Below, piece after piece: positions 22,401 through 34,790 of a stretch of DNA of 64,000 bases. The DNA lies in the NCBI GenBank assembly GCA_030760725.1, contig JASWHV010000008.1:48618057-48682056 (forward strand), written 5' to 3'. The notes below the pieces were generated by a model, which was given only the letters and a program-made list of their open reading frames with translations, did not search any database and was not told the DNA's origin. The stretch is from Neostapfia colusana. Its lineage: Eukaryota > Streptophyta > Magnoliopsida > Poales > Poaceae. The position numbers were made by a program, and so were the translations under genes. Positions within the stretch are counted from its first letter, which is position 1. Each line of letters begins with the position of its first letter.

Positions 22401-23859
22401 GGTAAAACGCGAATTCCGGCTAGCCGGCAACAGGGAAGAGCAAAAGGACCATGGGAGGAGTAGCTAGACTTCATGGTGCATCTTTTGGTCGCTTTGCTTG
22501 ATACGGAGGGGTACGGAGCGGCCGAACGTCGTGTAGCAGTGAGGCGCAACGTCGCTCGGTCTTGCGGAGGAAGAAATGAACAGCGCCGATTGGAGAAGGC
22601 CGAGGGTGAGTTGCAAATGTGTTGGGGAGGTAGAGGAGGCTCCGGGCGCTGCTGTTTGATGGCTCCACTGGGCGCCAAACTTGCTGGACGCAGAACGGCG
22701 ATGAGGGCAGAGAAGGCGGGAGCCGAGCTGCTGTTCTCTGGCATGAGCACGAGCTGAGAGTGAGCACTTCGTTGTTGCTTCGGTGTGGAGGATAAGAACC
22801 GGAGGGAACCACGCAAGGGAGCCGGAGGTGGCTTCCACGGGGGTCTCGACTGCAGCTCGTTGGCGCTCGGAGAATTCCCGGATGTGTTCGAGTCTGAAAA
22901 GAGCGTGAAGACTTCGGGTGCAAGTCTCAGTTGCTCACTGACAGGTGGGTCCACCCCTCTTATTTGATATTCTCTCCCCGCTGTGCTTTGAGATTCCCAC
23001 GCAAGCGTTGTCCAAATCTCACCAAATTTGGAGGATATGCCAAACATGAGGGGAGAATTTTGAATATGAAATCAGATTTCAAAATTGATCACATTTGGTC
23101 CAGTTTCCAAATTAAAATTTGAATTTGAAGGTGATCTCAAATAATGCTTTGAACAAATGGTATATGAGCTCAAAATTTCTCCAAATTTGGAACTTAATCT
23201 CTTTAATACCTAAGGACTGCAATGGTCATCCTGTATATAGGCCTTTGGACAAGCTAAACATGAATCCTTCACAAAGATTCAAAATTGGGTTTAAATTTCC
23301 CTCCCCTCTACTCATAGATAATGTGCACATGTGTTAGATTTTTGGGAGTGAAATTCTTTCCCAGGTTTAACATGTGTTCAGTATGAGCTAAAGAAAGTTT
23401 TGCTTTCCCCACATGTCCATGTTTGAGTTTATCATTTCATGTGACATAACTCAAACCATTCCCTTGCCTTAACATGTTTGAATTCAGCATGAATTCAAGC
23501 ATGATCATAATCCACTCCTTTTTAGCTCCCCCTCAAGTCAGAAGTTTGCCATCATAATCTCCTCAATTTCAAATGTATAAGGTTCTATGTGTATCCAAAA
23601 ATTTGGCAGCACTTTGAGGTGAGCATTTGAGTCTAAGGATCTACTTTCAATTCTTCCTTATGCACATGTATGATTTACACATGGGTTTAACTCCACCTTG
23701 GTCCAACTCATTCAAATGAATGCTTGAACCCGTGTTGTTGAACCCCACGTATACCATCCCATGTAAGAAATTTCTTGTAAGTCCCATTTTCCATGAACCC
23801 GAAACACAATGACGTTCAATCACCTGTTTCTTTGCATTCACGTTTTTGGGACTTTTACA
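19455..23859 (-). repeat. 5' LTR of element B (complete, about 4.4 kb)
   Basis: The only complete group 1 LTR of a non-solo element in the window whose both edges are clear (TGAGAGGG at 19455, TTTTACA at 23859). It carries the conserved hairpin (20006-20048), the CGAGTAG hairpin (20647-20667), a GC-rich middle near 21850-22980 and an AT-rich end. The candidate donor seen in sister LTRs is changed here (AAA|GCAAGC). Confidence 0.9.
20006..20048 (-). other. Conserved LTR hairpin, copy in B
   Basis: Arms CATTGGAA (20006-20013) and TTCCAATG (20041-20048), the same as in A, with one loop substitution (CACTT instead of CGCTT on the plus strand). Confidence 0.6.
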
Positions 23860-25861
23860 CCTTGCGTCAAACTCTCTGCACAATAAAGGTGTGCCATCTT
23901 CCCTAGCTCGTGTAGCTGCAAGCCGTATAGCGATTGATCAACCGGGTGAGGAGAATTTCCAGATTTCCCAAAACATAGTGTATTCGGGTAGAGCTTGGTC
24001 TACCCCGAAATTCAAGTTACTCGGGTAACTACTGCCCGAGCAAGCTTGCAAGCACCTTCCTTACATCCTAGCGCTCCTCCTCGACCAAGAATCAAGCAAA
24101 ATGATCCAGAAACGACCGAGTTCTTGCTGTTTTTTGGGCCGACATGGAAAAGCACCTCGGGTCACCGTGGGGCCCTAGGTTTTCGGCCGTGTCACCGGTG
24201 TTGGAGTCCATGTCTAGCTTCTAAAAGTTCCCCTGGTGCTCTAGAGCCCGAGAGCCAATCATTTGGTGAAGAAATGACAGAACCCGACCTTGCCGGAGTC
24301 TTAAATTTCTCTGTGACCGGTGCGCGCTAGTTTCCGGTGAACCTCGGCCGCCGGCGACCCTCTAGCTGAGTTCAGCACCGAAAATTAAGCGGGGCGGCGA
24401 GTTTGAGGTTGGGAGGTGACCGGAAAGTGGGTTCCGGCGACTCTCACCGGAGGGCGCCGCCGCTCGGGTCTCTGGCGCGAGGTTGAAGAAGATATCTGAC
24501 GGGTGGGACCCACAGTCAGCGTTTAAACATTTTCAGAATTTCCAGTTTTCAGTTCAAACTTTGAAGAGCCACAACTTTGTTTTGGAATGTCCAAAAATTG
24601 TGAAATAAATTTTTTTTGGATTCCTCTCAGAAATTACTATCAAGGGGTGCTGCCCAATATTTATGAAAATTCCTGGATTTGGCTCATTAATTCATATAAG
24701 GAAAATTTGTGGGATTTATTCCGGGAGATCTATGTATTGGAAAATTCCATATTTGGGCTGGAGATTCTTCCAAAAATACTTGAACTCCAGTAAAAGTTTC
24801 AGAGGCATTGGACCTAATTTTCTTGGCCAAATGTGGTGTTAATTATTTATGTCTCTGAAAATTGGAAAATAGAACAGAACTCATTTTCAGATTTTCCCCA
24901 ATTCATGTAAAGCTCATATATTTGTGTAGGAACCTCCAAATTTAGTGATTCAAATTGGGTTAGATTCATATTGAAATACTCTATCCAAATATGCAACCCA
25001 ATTTGTATGAAAGTCAATAATTAATTCTGGAAAATTCTTTGAATCTTATCAGTAAAAGAATGTTAGAGGGAGTTTGGTTTATCCAAAAATCTTCAAATTT
25101 TCCCAGAGTGATCCTTAGGATGTTATTGAACTCCTGTAAACATTTCAGCTCATTTGGAATTTAATTGTGTGAGAGAATTCAGATTTCAAAGTACTGTATT
25201 CAAATGAATACAGAAACTTTTCAGAAAATGTCCCAGAGTTGGAAAAGTCATTTCTGGCAATTCTTAGCTCCAAAAATGCTAGGAAAATTCTTGCATACTC
25301 TATGAACTAAAATTAAAATTGTACTTCACTAAGTTGGGCATGGACATGTGAGTTACTTCATAATTAATTTCTTTTTGCTTAATTGCTTAGGGAATTGTTC
25401 TGAATAAAATGCAAAATAAAAAGTGTTCATTTTTGGTCCAGAACACATTCATGTGACCAGGAATTCACATGCAAACTTTCAGCTCAAATTGAGCCTTGGG
25501 TCTTCCTGTCCTTGTTCTCCAATCTTATGCATATGAGAAAAACATAGGGATTAGTGGAGGAATTATGGGAGACCCAATTTCCTTCAACTTTAGCTGCAAT
25601 TTGGCAAGCTAAGTCTCTGTGTAGTGTATGACTTCCTGTAAAAATTTAGAAGTCATTGGAGATCAGGATCTTTAGTTATGTCCAAATCATTAGAGCTCAT
25701 TTTATAGGCCATTAGAAACTTAGCTAGGGATGTAATGAAACATCTAAGGTAGATTTAGTTCCTTTGAGTTCTTTGCACAACAGAGGTAACAACATCATCT
25801 TAGGATCTCCACACAGCCTCTGTTCTTAAGAAGTTTTAATCTCTAAGTCTTTAAATTGCAT

Positions 25862-25870
25862 TATAAAATA
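25862..25870 (+). promoter_or_regulatory. TATA-like box in LTR of D
   Basis: TATAAAATA is followed about 15 bases later by ATATACATGTCGATAG, a stretch conserved in the 3' LTR of D, where TATAAAAA lies at 46726-46733. The position, upstream of the candidate splice donor at 26015, fits a promoter. Confidence 0.45.
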
Positions 25871-26876
25871 CTATGCATATACATGTCGATAGGGTTCACG
25901 ACGAAGGACTTCGACGGAGCCATCCCTTGACGTGTGAATCAGTTGAGAAAGTTCAGAAGGATCAAGGGATCGAAGATCACTAACTGTTATTATATACAAC
26001 TACCCTGCAAAACAGGTAAGCTCCGGTTTGCATTAACCCTTTTTACAAATGTTTACTGTTTTGAGAACTTAATTTGAGCACACACTTACTTCTTGCATTA
26101 GAGTCTTGTTTGAAACCCAAATGCATAGCAAAGAAAACCCTGGGATGGGATTAGGTTTGAAAACCTCGTTAGCTACTGCAATGCTAAGATAGTGTAGGAT
26201 TTGGTACAAGTCGAGTAGTTGGAACTACTCACGAGAATAGGCTAGAGGCACATCGCTCGGGTAAAGATAGCAAATTAAACACATAGCAAGAAAAATGAGA
26301 CCGAGCGGAGAGTAAGGGAAGCAGGACTTTGGGGTCTAGGTGCTATAGCTCCGCTTGTGTCGATTGAGGACCGAGTGCGGGCCTGTTGAACAAGCTAGAA
26401 CAGTACCGTACCAAAGACCTACCGGATATATGGGAACCGGGAAACCGATGTAACTCGGGTAGCTGGGTGTTGAGGCATAGCCGGTCGTTCAGAGGGTAAG
26501 TTGAGAGCTCGAGGTGTAAATCGGCTGGCGGCACTGCAGATGCGCGCGCAGAGACCTCTTGCTTGGGACGATTGGACCGGTTCAACAATTGGCTGACGGG
26601 TGAAAGGTGGTTGCGTACGACGTCCGTGATGGTTGCTGTAGGCAACATCAAGTACGGGCATACGTGACGGGTTATTCGGTTAACCCTGCAGGTGTAAATC
26701 GATTATAATCACCTTCCCTCGCGGTCAGTGAGTACCACTTGTTCACTGTACTGTGACGTAGAAAGAACAGGCTAGATACATGTTAAAATGTTGCGGATTG
26801 AACTATGGACTTTGATTGTTAATGATTTTCTGTAGTTTAGAGCTAATTAAAGTTCCTTTCAACCTTGGGAAAAGTA

Positions 26877-26919
26877 CATGAGAGAAATGCGTTTCTTGTT
26901 TGATTGCGGATCTCTCATG
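26877..26919 (+). other. Conserved LTR hairpin, copy in D
   Basis: Perfect 9-base arms CATGAGAGA (26877-26885) and TCTCTCATG (26911-26919) flank the conserved loop. Both arms differ from those of A, B and Z in a matched way. Confidence 0.65.
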
Positions 26920-27473
26920 TGACTTAGCGTGAGGTTCTCCACAACTTGCTGCTAAAACTTGAAAGTAATAGTAAACTAAATAGGTGTGTTTTTTGCAACT
27001 TACCTTCCTATTTCACATTGCAATCCTAGCATTTAGAGTTACATGTTTAGGTGAGACGGGTCAGTCTTGCTGGGCCTATGTGCTCATGCTTGCTATATGA
27101 GTGGTTTTGCAGGTTAACCTCGGTGCTATTGAGAAGGTTGTCCGGTGAGACTCGGAGACTTCCGAGTTGTTTAACACGTGGAGAACCCAGCCGCTGCCAT
27201 ATGACTTCGTGTTGCTAGCGAAAAGAGTCCGCGGGCTGGACCTCTTCTCGAGTGCTTAGTGAATATGAAACGTGAGATAGACTAGTCTTCCGCTGTAGTT
27301 ATTTGATGTAAATTATTTACAAAGAAACAGTTGTAAGGTTCCGCTTTTGATTTATGTAATACATGTTTCCTTATATGTGTGCTGTTGGGTGTCACGTATC
27401 ACGGCACCACCCAATGTGATTCCCGGGCGAGTGGCACGACCCCGTGAGTGAATGGGCGGTGTGGTCCCTCTCA

Positions 27474-28935
27474 ACCAACATAAAGACTACTATATTAGCA
27501 TAATATGAAGGTGGCAACCTAAAATACTTGTCTATGTCAGCAAATCATGGATCTTGGGACTTTCCATGTCTTGGGGGTGCATGTAAGTGCTGTCCACCAG
27601 TGCGCACAAGTTGAAGGGTGGAGCCCCACAGGTGGCAGGTAACTCGACCCGCTATATGTTCTCTACGACTCTTCATGTTGTTTGCGGTATGTGAGCAACG
27701 CCAGTCCCCGGCGTACTGCAGGCAAGTAGGTGGAGACCCCGTCATGTTGTTGGTAATGTAAACACGTAGCTCAAGGTGTGTTTGGGTTGAGAACACCCGT
27801 GCCACTGACGACGGATGGGTGTATGAAACTGTTATGGAGCCCGGATTCAGTTGTGTGACTGAGTCTGATGATTGTGTGGTTTATGCAGGTACAATAACCA
27901 CGAAACTGTATTACGAGTAAATCACGTGTGCGAGTGACTGTCCTTAGCGCCACCTAAGGATACGTATATGCCGGTGTAATCCGGTTAGGATTTTTTTTGG
28001 TTTGGCAACGTTGTACCGTCATATGTCTTATGGTGCATCGACACCGTACTACACTTGAGTAAATTCTTTCCTCTGAGAAATGATTCATGAACTAACTTTC
28101 AACTAAAAATAGAATTCTGAAAACATATATTAGTTTGTGCTCTTTATTTGAACTAAGCTTCAAATGAGTGAATTTGCTAGGCTTCAAAAGTTCAAAAACA
28201 GAGTGCTCCGTTTGTGGCAGGAATTTTTGCTAGACTTTGACAGAGCATAACCCTGAGTATATTTACCCAATTTAGGTATATGGTACAGTTCTGGAAATTT
28301 TTTTAAGTACTTTACAATTTCTCTGTAGACCTCCATTGCAAAATCAGACTCCAAACTGGTTGAATATCCAGTTGAATGCAAACTGTTCAGAAAACAGGAC
28401 AGATGCAAACCTTCTCTGGATATTTCTGTAATTCATCCATAACTTTCTGTAGAAAAATCCCTAAGGGTCATATGATACATATTGGAAAGGCGATAATATG
28501 TGTAACAATTTTATAGTTCAGAGTTTGTTCATAATTGTACTATATTTTTATGTACAACTGTTATAAAAGCACCCACATTTAGAGGAGATGCTGGCAAATT
28601 TTATCCAGAAATTCTCTCAATTTTGAGCAACCATAACTTTTGATCAAGAAATGATCTAGAGGCATATGAGTACTCGTTGAAAAAATACTGAAGTTATTCG
28701 TAACTTTGGTATTCAACTTGAGTTATGGAAATGCTGTTAACTGGATCAAAATTTGGATGTAGTGCAGGAAGGTCTGTTCTGTACAGAAAATAGGACTGAT
28801 TATGCCTACTTTAGGGAGATGTGTAAACATGAAATTTTGTTATGCTTTCATAAAGTTTTAGCATGTTCATGTTTTACACATTTTCACATACTGCTGAGAT
28901 CAAGTTTTTACTCCCCTCAAAATATGTTTTTGCAG
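27474..28935 (+). other. Leader of element D, primer binding site missing
   Basis: The leader starts directly after the LTR edge at 27473 with ACCAACATAAAG. Compared with the leader of B, roughly the first 100 bases, including TGGTATCAGAGCC, are absent. The rest matches the leaders of Z and B. A T-rich tract ending TTTTTGCAG at 28935 lies one base before the gag ATG. No gene is seen in this stretch. Confidence 0.75.
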
Positions 28936-28936
28936 T

Positions 28937-30050
28937 ATGGATCATACTCACGCTTCGAGTATGGCTGAAGGTTCTCGCCGAGACGGCGATGATTTGACTC
29001 CACCGCGGGCACTGCCATCAACGGTATGGGCGGATGTCATGGCTCATATGATTGAGTCGAATCAGGAGAACACAAGACTACTCCAAGCCTTGGTACAGCA
29101 AGGCATAATTCATCGAACACAACAGGTCGTTCCACCTCGGAACGCCAATTTGGACTTCTTGGCAACTCAATCGCCAATATTTACGGAAGCTACCGATCCA
29201 GTGGAAGCTGATCAGTGGCTTCGGGTTATGGAGTCCAAATTTGGAGTGTTCGAGTGCGATGATTATCAGAAGACATTATTTGCAGCTCAACAACTACATG
29301 GAGCCGCCTGAAATTGGTGGTTTAAATATCTTGCCACCCATCCGGAAGGCCATCAAGTGTTATGGATGGAATTTTGTGAAGTTTTCCGTGCTCGTCGCAT
29401 TCCTACAGGTTTTATCATGACCAAGCGGGAGGAATTTAGGAAGTTGAAGCAAGGGGACATGAATGTCCTCGATTATGTCAAATGGTTCAACCATTTGGCA
29501 CAATATGCTTCAGACTATGTGATGACCGAAGCTGTAAGGTGCTATTACTTCTTCTGTGGCCTGAACGCCATCTTAAGGGAGAAGTTGGCTTTGTTCAAAT
29601 CAAAGCAATTACACCGAGTTGGTCAGTGCGGCCATTCTGCAAGAACAATATACACTCGAGTGTCAAGCAGAGAAGAAGGACCGGAGTGATGTGCAAGAAG
29701 ACATAACTATGGTTCCTCGTAAATACCATTTGGTGTATCGCACACCAGCCGGTGAAATATGTCGGCCACCAGTAAGACCAACTTATCAAAGATTTTCAGT
29801 TCAACAACAAAGACTTGAAGCACCTTCAAAGCCACAGCAATGAGTGATTTCTGGTGCATCATTGATGCAGCCAAACCCCTCAACTTCTCAATCTCAAGTC
29901 AGCGAAGAACGAAGAAATATCAGTGTTCTTATTGCTGCCGTTTTGGGCATTTTATTCAAGAATGCCGGGAGAAGTTTTTAAACAGCGGACAACCATCATC
30001 ATCAGGTGGTATTCCACCACGTCCTCAAGTAGACATGACAGCATTGCAAT
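28937..30050 (+). pseudogene. gag: Gag of element D with CCHC zinc knuckle, broken
   Basis: The start ATG 28937 aligns with gag of A. The core contains NLDFLATQSPIF, the DPVEADQWLRVMESKF block and LFAAQQLHGAA, then an in-frame TGA (29309-29311), then RARRIPTG, KLKQGDMNVLDYVKWFNHLAQYA and the CGLNA block in the same frame. The frame shifts near 29610 and again near 29840 after a TGA. A zinc knuckle of the form C-X2-C-X4-H-X4-C lies at 29924-29965 (CSYCCRFGHFIQEC), typical of the nucleocapsid part of Gag, which binds element RNA. At least one stop and two shifts make this a relic. Confidence 0.87.
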
Positions 30051-32186
30051 CCTGGAGTGTGCAACATCTTGCTATTGAGGATGTCCCGGAGGGAGCACCG
30101 GTGTTAGCGGGCATGTTCACTCTCAAAAACATACTCGTTCTAGTACTTTTTGATTCCGGTGCTACCCAAAATTTCATCAGCAAATAATGTGTGGACCAGC
30201 ACCAACTATCCACCAATACTCCCACAACTTGTTATCTTATATGTTCACCGTGAGGAATTATCTCTGCCACTCAGGTTGTGTCCCAAGCAGCTTTATGTTT
30301 TGGGAGGAAAAATATACCCAACATCACTGATTATGTTGGATGGGCAGAAGATAGATGTAATATTAGGGATGTCTTGGTTAAACCATTACGGTGCCGTTCA
30401 GATTGACTCGCCGATTCACGGTCAGCACACACTGTTTTTAGACAGTGAAGATCAAGAAATGGCAGAGGCCTACCACACAGAAGTGATTAAACTCGAAGAT
30501 ATTCCGGTGGTACGTGAATACCCCTATGTGTTTCCCGATGATTTACCGGGCATGCCGCCCGAACAGGACGTAGAGTTCAAGATTGAACTGGTGCTGGGAA
30601 CAACACCTATTTCACGAAGGCCTTACAAGATGGCAGCTAACGAACTAGCGGAGTTGAAGGAGCATCTAAATGAACTCATGAGCAAGGGTTTCATACGATC
30701 AAGCTCATGACCTTGGGGTTGCTCTGCGCTGTTCGTTAATAAGAAGGACAAAATACTGAGGTTATGTGTTGATTATCGTCCTCTAAATGCTGTCACTATA
30801 AAGAACAAGTATCCTTTGCCCCACATCAATATTTTATTCGGTCAACTAGTGGGTGCAAAGGTATTCTCGAAGATGGATCTTCGGTCTGGTTATCATCAAA
30901 TCAAGATCTGACCGGAGGACATAACGAAGACAGATTTCTCGATGAGATACGGACTTTATGAGTACCTCGTCATGTCATTTAGGTTAACCAACGCTCCGGC
31001 ACACTTTATGTATTTGATGAACTCAGTGTTCATGCCGGAGTTGGACAAGTTCGTCGTGGTATTCATCGACGACATATTGTTTTACTCCATGTCCGAAGAA
31101 GAGCACGCTGAACATTTGCATATCATGACACAACGGTTGAGGGAGCACAAAATATATGTGAAATTCAGCAAGTGCGAGTTCCGGATTGATCAAGTGCCAT
31201 TTCTAGGGCACATTATTTCAGCAGAAGGCATTGTCGTTGACCAAAGCAAAATTGATCAAGTGCTGAAATGGGAGTCTCCCAAATAAGTCAACGAGGTCCG
31301 AAGTTTCCTAGGTTTAGCAGGGTATAATCAGAGGTTCATCCTGAGCTTCTCAAAAATCACTAAACCCATAACGGAGCTGCTGAAAAATGGCACTAAATAT
31401 GTGTGGAATGCAGCATGTGAAGGCGCATTTAAAAGACGTTGGTTAAACATCTCACGACAGCTCCAGTTCTTGCTCAGCCAGACACGACAAAGCCATTTGA
31501 TGTATATTGTGATGCATCCGGGATCTGTCTCAGCTGTGTGCTTATGCAAGAAGGTCGTGTGGTCACATATGGGTCTCATCAACTGCGAATCCACGAGCAG
31601 CATTATCCAACTCATGATCTCAAGCTTGCTGCTGTGGTCTTGGCGTTAAAAATGTGGAGGCATTATTTGCTTGGCAATCTGTCCACCTCTACACCGACCG
31701 CAAAAGTTTGAAGTATATCTTCACGCAGAAGGAGCAGAATATGAGACAACGGAGATGGTTGGAACTCATAAAAGATTATGAAATCGAGATCCACTACCAG
31801 CCGGGAAAAGCGAACGTGGTTGCCGACGCGCTTAGTCAGAAAGCCCACGTTCACAACATGGCGATTGCTGGGTTGGAAGAAGAAGAAGAACCATGTCTCC
31901 GTGTCATTCCATATGGAGCGCTTTATAATATTGCTCTTATTCTAACAATCTGAGAAGAGATTGTTGAGGCTCAAAGAAGAGACAGGGGTATGTCTCACAA
32001 TCGAGAGATGAAGTGCTTCAGGAATGATAATGATGGTACGCTATGGTTTAACAACCGTATAGTTGTACCGCGTAATATGAAGCTCCAGAAGATAATATTG
32101 GATGAAGCACACCTGTCAAAGTTTCCCATTCATCCCGGCAGTAACAAAATGTACCAAGATTTGAAACAGACATTTTGGTGGACGTG
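30051..32186 (+). pseudogene. pol: Pol of element D, 5' part (PR-RT-RNase H-IN start), broken and split by E
   Basis: Protease keeps LFDSGATQNFIS (near 30150-30183) but is followed at once by TAA (30185-30187) and a frame change. RT shows RRPYKMAANELAELKE, then TGA 30708-30710 and TGA 30909-30911 (a change from CGA is likely), the FIDD motif near 31066-31071, and TAA 31284-31286. RNase H (about 31439-31850) keeps YCDAS, YTDRKS and VADALS but has DLKLAA in place of DLELAA, so the acidic E is lost. The integrase zinc region begins (HLSKFPIHPGSNKMYQ) and is cut at 32186 by insertion E. Confidence 0.9.
32182..32186 (+). other. Target site duplication of E, left copy
   Basis: ACGTG is repeated exactly at 42736-42740, on the other side of E. 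Confidence 0.92.
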
Positions 32187-33914
32187 TGTGACGCCCAGCA
32201 TGTATTAAATTACCAGCATGTATTAAATCACCATGATAAAACAGCAACTTAACTTTAGATGAATGTAATCCCAGCATGTATTAAATTACCAACATACCTC
32301 CATCACTTTCCATGTTCCACCCGAACATTAACCAACTTCATTTTTACTCACGAATACCTCCTCGTATTCGCTACCATCTCACAAATACCTTCCCGTATTC
32401 GCTACCATCTTATCTCGTAAACAACTTCGTCTCACACCGAGAATAATCTCGTTGCCATGACTCAACAGTTATGCAACCATCTTGTCACCCAGACTCAACA
32501 GTCCCAACAACCAAACCATAACCAAACTCATTAACCATAACCAAGAACCTTCCCAATAACCATCCCAACTAATCATGGCAGTTTAGCCAAGTGCTCGTGA
32601 CCGTAAGCTCGGCTATCATGATAGTTTTAGACTCTGCAGAGTGTGTACCTCTTTACCCACAAGTTTGTGATTTCGTCACCCGTCGGCGACTGCAGAACCT
32701 CCATTATACCAGTACACAACCATAGGTGTATGGTCAAGAGATCACAAAATAGCCTTTACAAAGGGGTTACTAGATGTATGGACTCACTATGGTTTCACCG
32801 GCAGGCTAGAATCTCTAATTCTCCCACCCACGGGCCCCCTCTTGTGCCATGCAGTTCTCAGGGCAGTCCTCACTCGACTCCCATTCCCCGCGCCTTCCAC
32901 AGTCCATAACACTCTAGCAACTTACCTAATTACTCAGCTAAGCCGCACCCATACTTGGCCTTGTGGTGGCACTGTTATCCTGGCATGTGCATGCATGAAC
33001 CGGTCCTTAGATCTACGGCAAGTACACCACCATCTCATGCTACCTCATTCACAAACCCAATCTTGCCTAGATCTCCCTCCGATCTTAACAACATCAGTTT
33101 CTTATTATCATTACGAGTGCAGTTAGCTAGATACATCTATCTCGCTTCCCAATCCCATAGACTTCAGCGAAGCATAAAGCAAAACCATACCCGACTCGTA
33201 AACGTCCCTGGCGACAAGGGTGGTTTAATCAAAACTAGTAAACTCCTATAAAAGGGTTTCCCATCATGTTTGACTCAGCACACACACCTTTTTGCAAAAC
33301 AAAACAGTTTTACCCAAAACATAGGATCAATATGGTCAAGGAGCACTTGCCTTGTTCTTGCAGTTCCGGGGGTTCTTGGATCTTAAAACCTTGTTGCTGC
33401 AGCTCGTCGTAGACAGCTCCCTGAGCTTGTCCTGCTAGGTAGGATCACGTGCATACAAGATTCACAGCAATCAATATCATGCACAAACCTTAAACTAGAT
33501 GCGATGATGCATATGCATGCTATCCTATGATTAGCTTTTATTAGATTGGTTCGCACGTGTTCTTGTATGGCTTTGTTTGGACAGAAGTGTTCGGATCAAA
33601 GCTGCACGTGGCGATGATCTTGTCTTTAGATCAACCTGATCATCAATTGATCTTTCCACGAGAAGGTTTCTGTTCGGAAGGGATCAAAGAACATATGCAA
33701 AGAGAATGCAACGATGTCGTAAGGTGGTGTCGGAGTCCTACCTTACGTTCTTCTTGGTTTTCGAGGTCCTCCTCAGACTGCTCGGCTCTCCTCCGGCGAT
33801 CTCCCTTGCTGTGCTTCGGCGATGGTTTACTCGGCGAGTTAGGGCTAGGGCTCTAAGTCATCGGCTCAGGAGTTGGAAAAGAAGTTTGTGGTTTCGGCCA
33901 GAGGTTCTGGGTTC

Positions 33915-33922
33915 TATTTATA
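33915..33922 (-). promoter_or_regulatory. TATA box in 3' LTR of E
   Basis: TATTTATA on the plus strand reads TATAAATA on the minus strand, followed by GAACCC as in all group 2 LTR copies. Confidence 0.6.
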
Positions 33923-34114
33923 ATTGGGAAGAGAAGACTCCTAATTGGATGGTATCCCGAATATGAGTCCTATTCAGATCGTAGTTAGATCCTAACATCT
34001 CATATTTAGTAACATCGTGGAATTCAGGTCGAGTTCTGTTGCGCACCGTTATCCTTACGCGTAAAAATCGCTACAGAACTCGTTACCTCCGCGGTGATGA
34101 ACTCCGGAAGCTCC

Positions 34115-34616
34115 ACATGTCCTCCGGGGCCTGGTATCTCCTTCTCCGCAGAGACGAGCTCCGGTTGTGCCGCGTGTCAAGCGAGGAAGACCTCCCTCTT
34201 CTTCGAACGTGAGCTCCGCGTGCGCCACGTATTAGTGCCGGTATTTCCTCTCTTATTTCCTAAGAGACGAGCTCCGAGGTTGACACGTGTCCAGCAGCGA
34301 CGGACCTCCCGGAGATAAGCCCCGGTGGCGACACGTGTTCAATAGAACCGGACCTCCTGGAGATGAGCTCCAAGATCGACACGTACCCCGTGCGACTGGT
34401 CCTCTAATCTCCGTGGCGACTAGCTCCGAAGGTGACATGTGTCCTACGAAAAATGCCTTTGCTTCTTCCGCAGAGGCTAGCTCCGTGGGCGATACGTGTC
34501 CCACAGGGTCGGACCTCTCTCCAATTGCGGAGATGAGCCCCGAGCCTGCCACGTAGCTAGCTTAGCGGCGGACCTCTCCCCACTTCGCAGGGATGAGCTC
34601 TGGACACGCCATGTGG
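34115..34616 (-). promoter_or_regulatory. CACGTG-centred repeat array in U3 of E (3' LTR)
   Basis: Diverged repeats of about 50-57 bases, each with a GAGCTC-type block and an ACACGTGT-like core. CACGTG is the G-box/ABRE core bound by plant bZIP and bHLH factors. The array lies upstream of the TATA box on the minus strand. Confidence 0.55.
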
Positions 34617-34780
34617 CCTGCGGGCCGTGGAAGTTGTCTTCGGTGCTCTCTGAGAGCTGAATTCAGCTCTTATTGGCTATCCTTTTGATAATTTTCTCTA
34701 TTCCTATTTTTATTAAAATGTTTTCTCTTCGTAAATCATGAATATGTGTTGACACCAGAGACGAGGGTGTCACAAATCTA

Positions 34781-34790
34781 CCCCCCTTAA
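34781..34790 (-). other. Polypurine tract of element E
   Basis: CCCCCCTTAA (minus-strand TTAAGGGGGG) lies six bases from the LTR edge at 34774. Confidence 0.85.

Larger units (their letters stand above)
14207..23859 (-). mobile_element. Element B: internally deleted Ty3/gypsy (group 1), left end outside window
   Basis: A minus-strand element with a partial 3' LTR (14207-16415; the rest lies left of A, outside the window), a polypurine tract (reverse, 16416-16430), a pol remnant, a leader, a PBS and a complete 5' LTR (19455-23859). The internal region is only about 3.0 kb because gag and most of RT and integrase are gone. The right edge (ACTTTTACA at 23859) abuts a group 1 LTR body in plus orientation at 23860, so B is inserted in the 5' LTR of D. 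CCTTG at 23860-23864 would be the duplication. Confidence 0.87.
23860..27473 (+). repeat. 5' LTR of element D, right part
   Basis: A plus-oriented group 1 LTR cut on the left by B; the missing start lies beyond the window. It ends GGTCCCTCTCA at 27473. It contains a TATA-like box (25862-25870), a candidate donor CAG|GTAAGC (26015/26016), the CGAGTAG hairpin with one mismatch (26213-26232), the conserved hairpin (26877-26919) and a TTTTGCAG acceptor-like site ending at 27112. It differs from the 3' LTR of D by many substitutions and indels by eye, which fits an old insertion. Confidence 0.82.
32187..34774 (-). repeat. 3' LTR of element E, with an internal deletion of about 450 bp
   Basis: This copy runs TGTGACGCCC then AGCATGTATTAAATTACC, whereas the 5' LTR (39732-42735) has about 460 extra bases between these points. 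The terminal ten bases and the target duplication are kept. The join lies at a CCC shared by both sides, and AGCATGTATTAAAT is repeated around it. The rest matches the 5' LTR closely, including the TATA box (reverse, 33915-33922), micro-exon 2 and the CACGTG-repeat U3 region (about 34115-34616). Confidence 0.88.

Noticed and set aside
32955..33251. Open frames repeated at 32643-33251 and 40803-41212, and in reverse at 50076-50571 and 62005-62611
   Set aside because: These are the same LTR segment of group 2 in four copies. They differ by indels and substitutions without frame conservation.
34253..34560. Repetitive open frames across the CACGTG arrays (also 42214-42505, 48569-48897 and 60595-60957)
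   Set aside because: They are a by-product of tandem repeats whose unit is often near a multiple of three. No methionine start or frame is conserved among the four copies.
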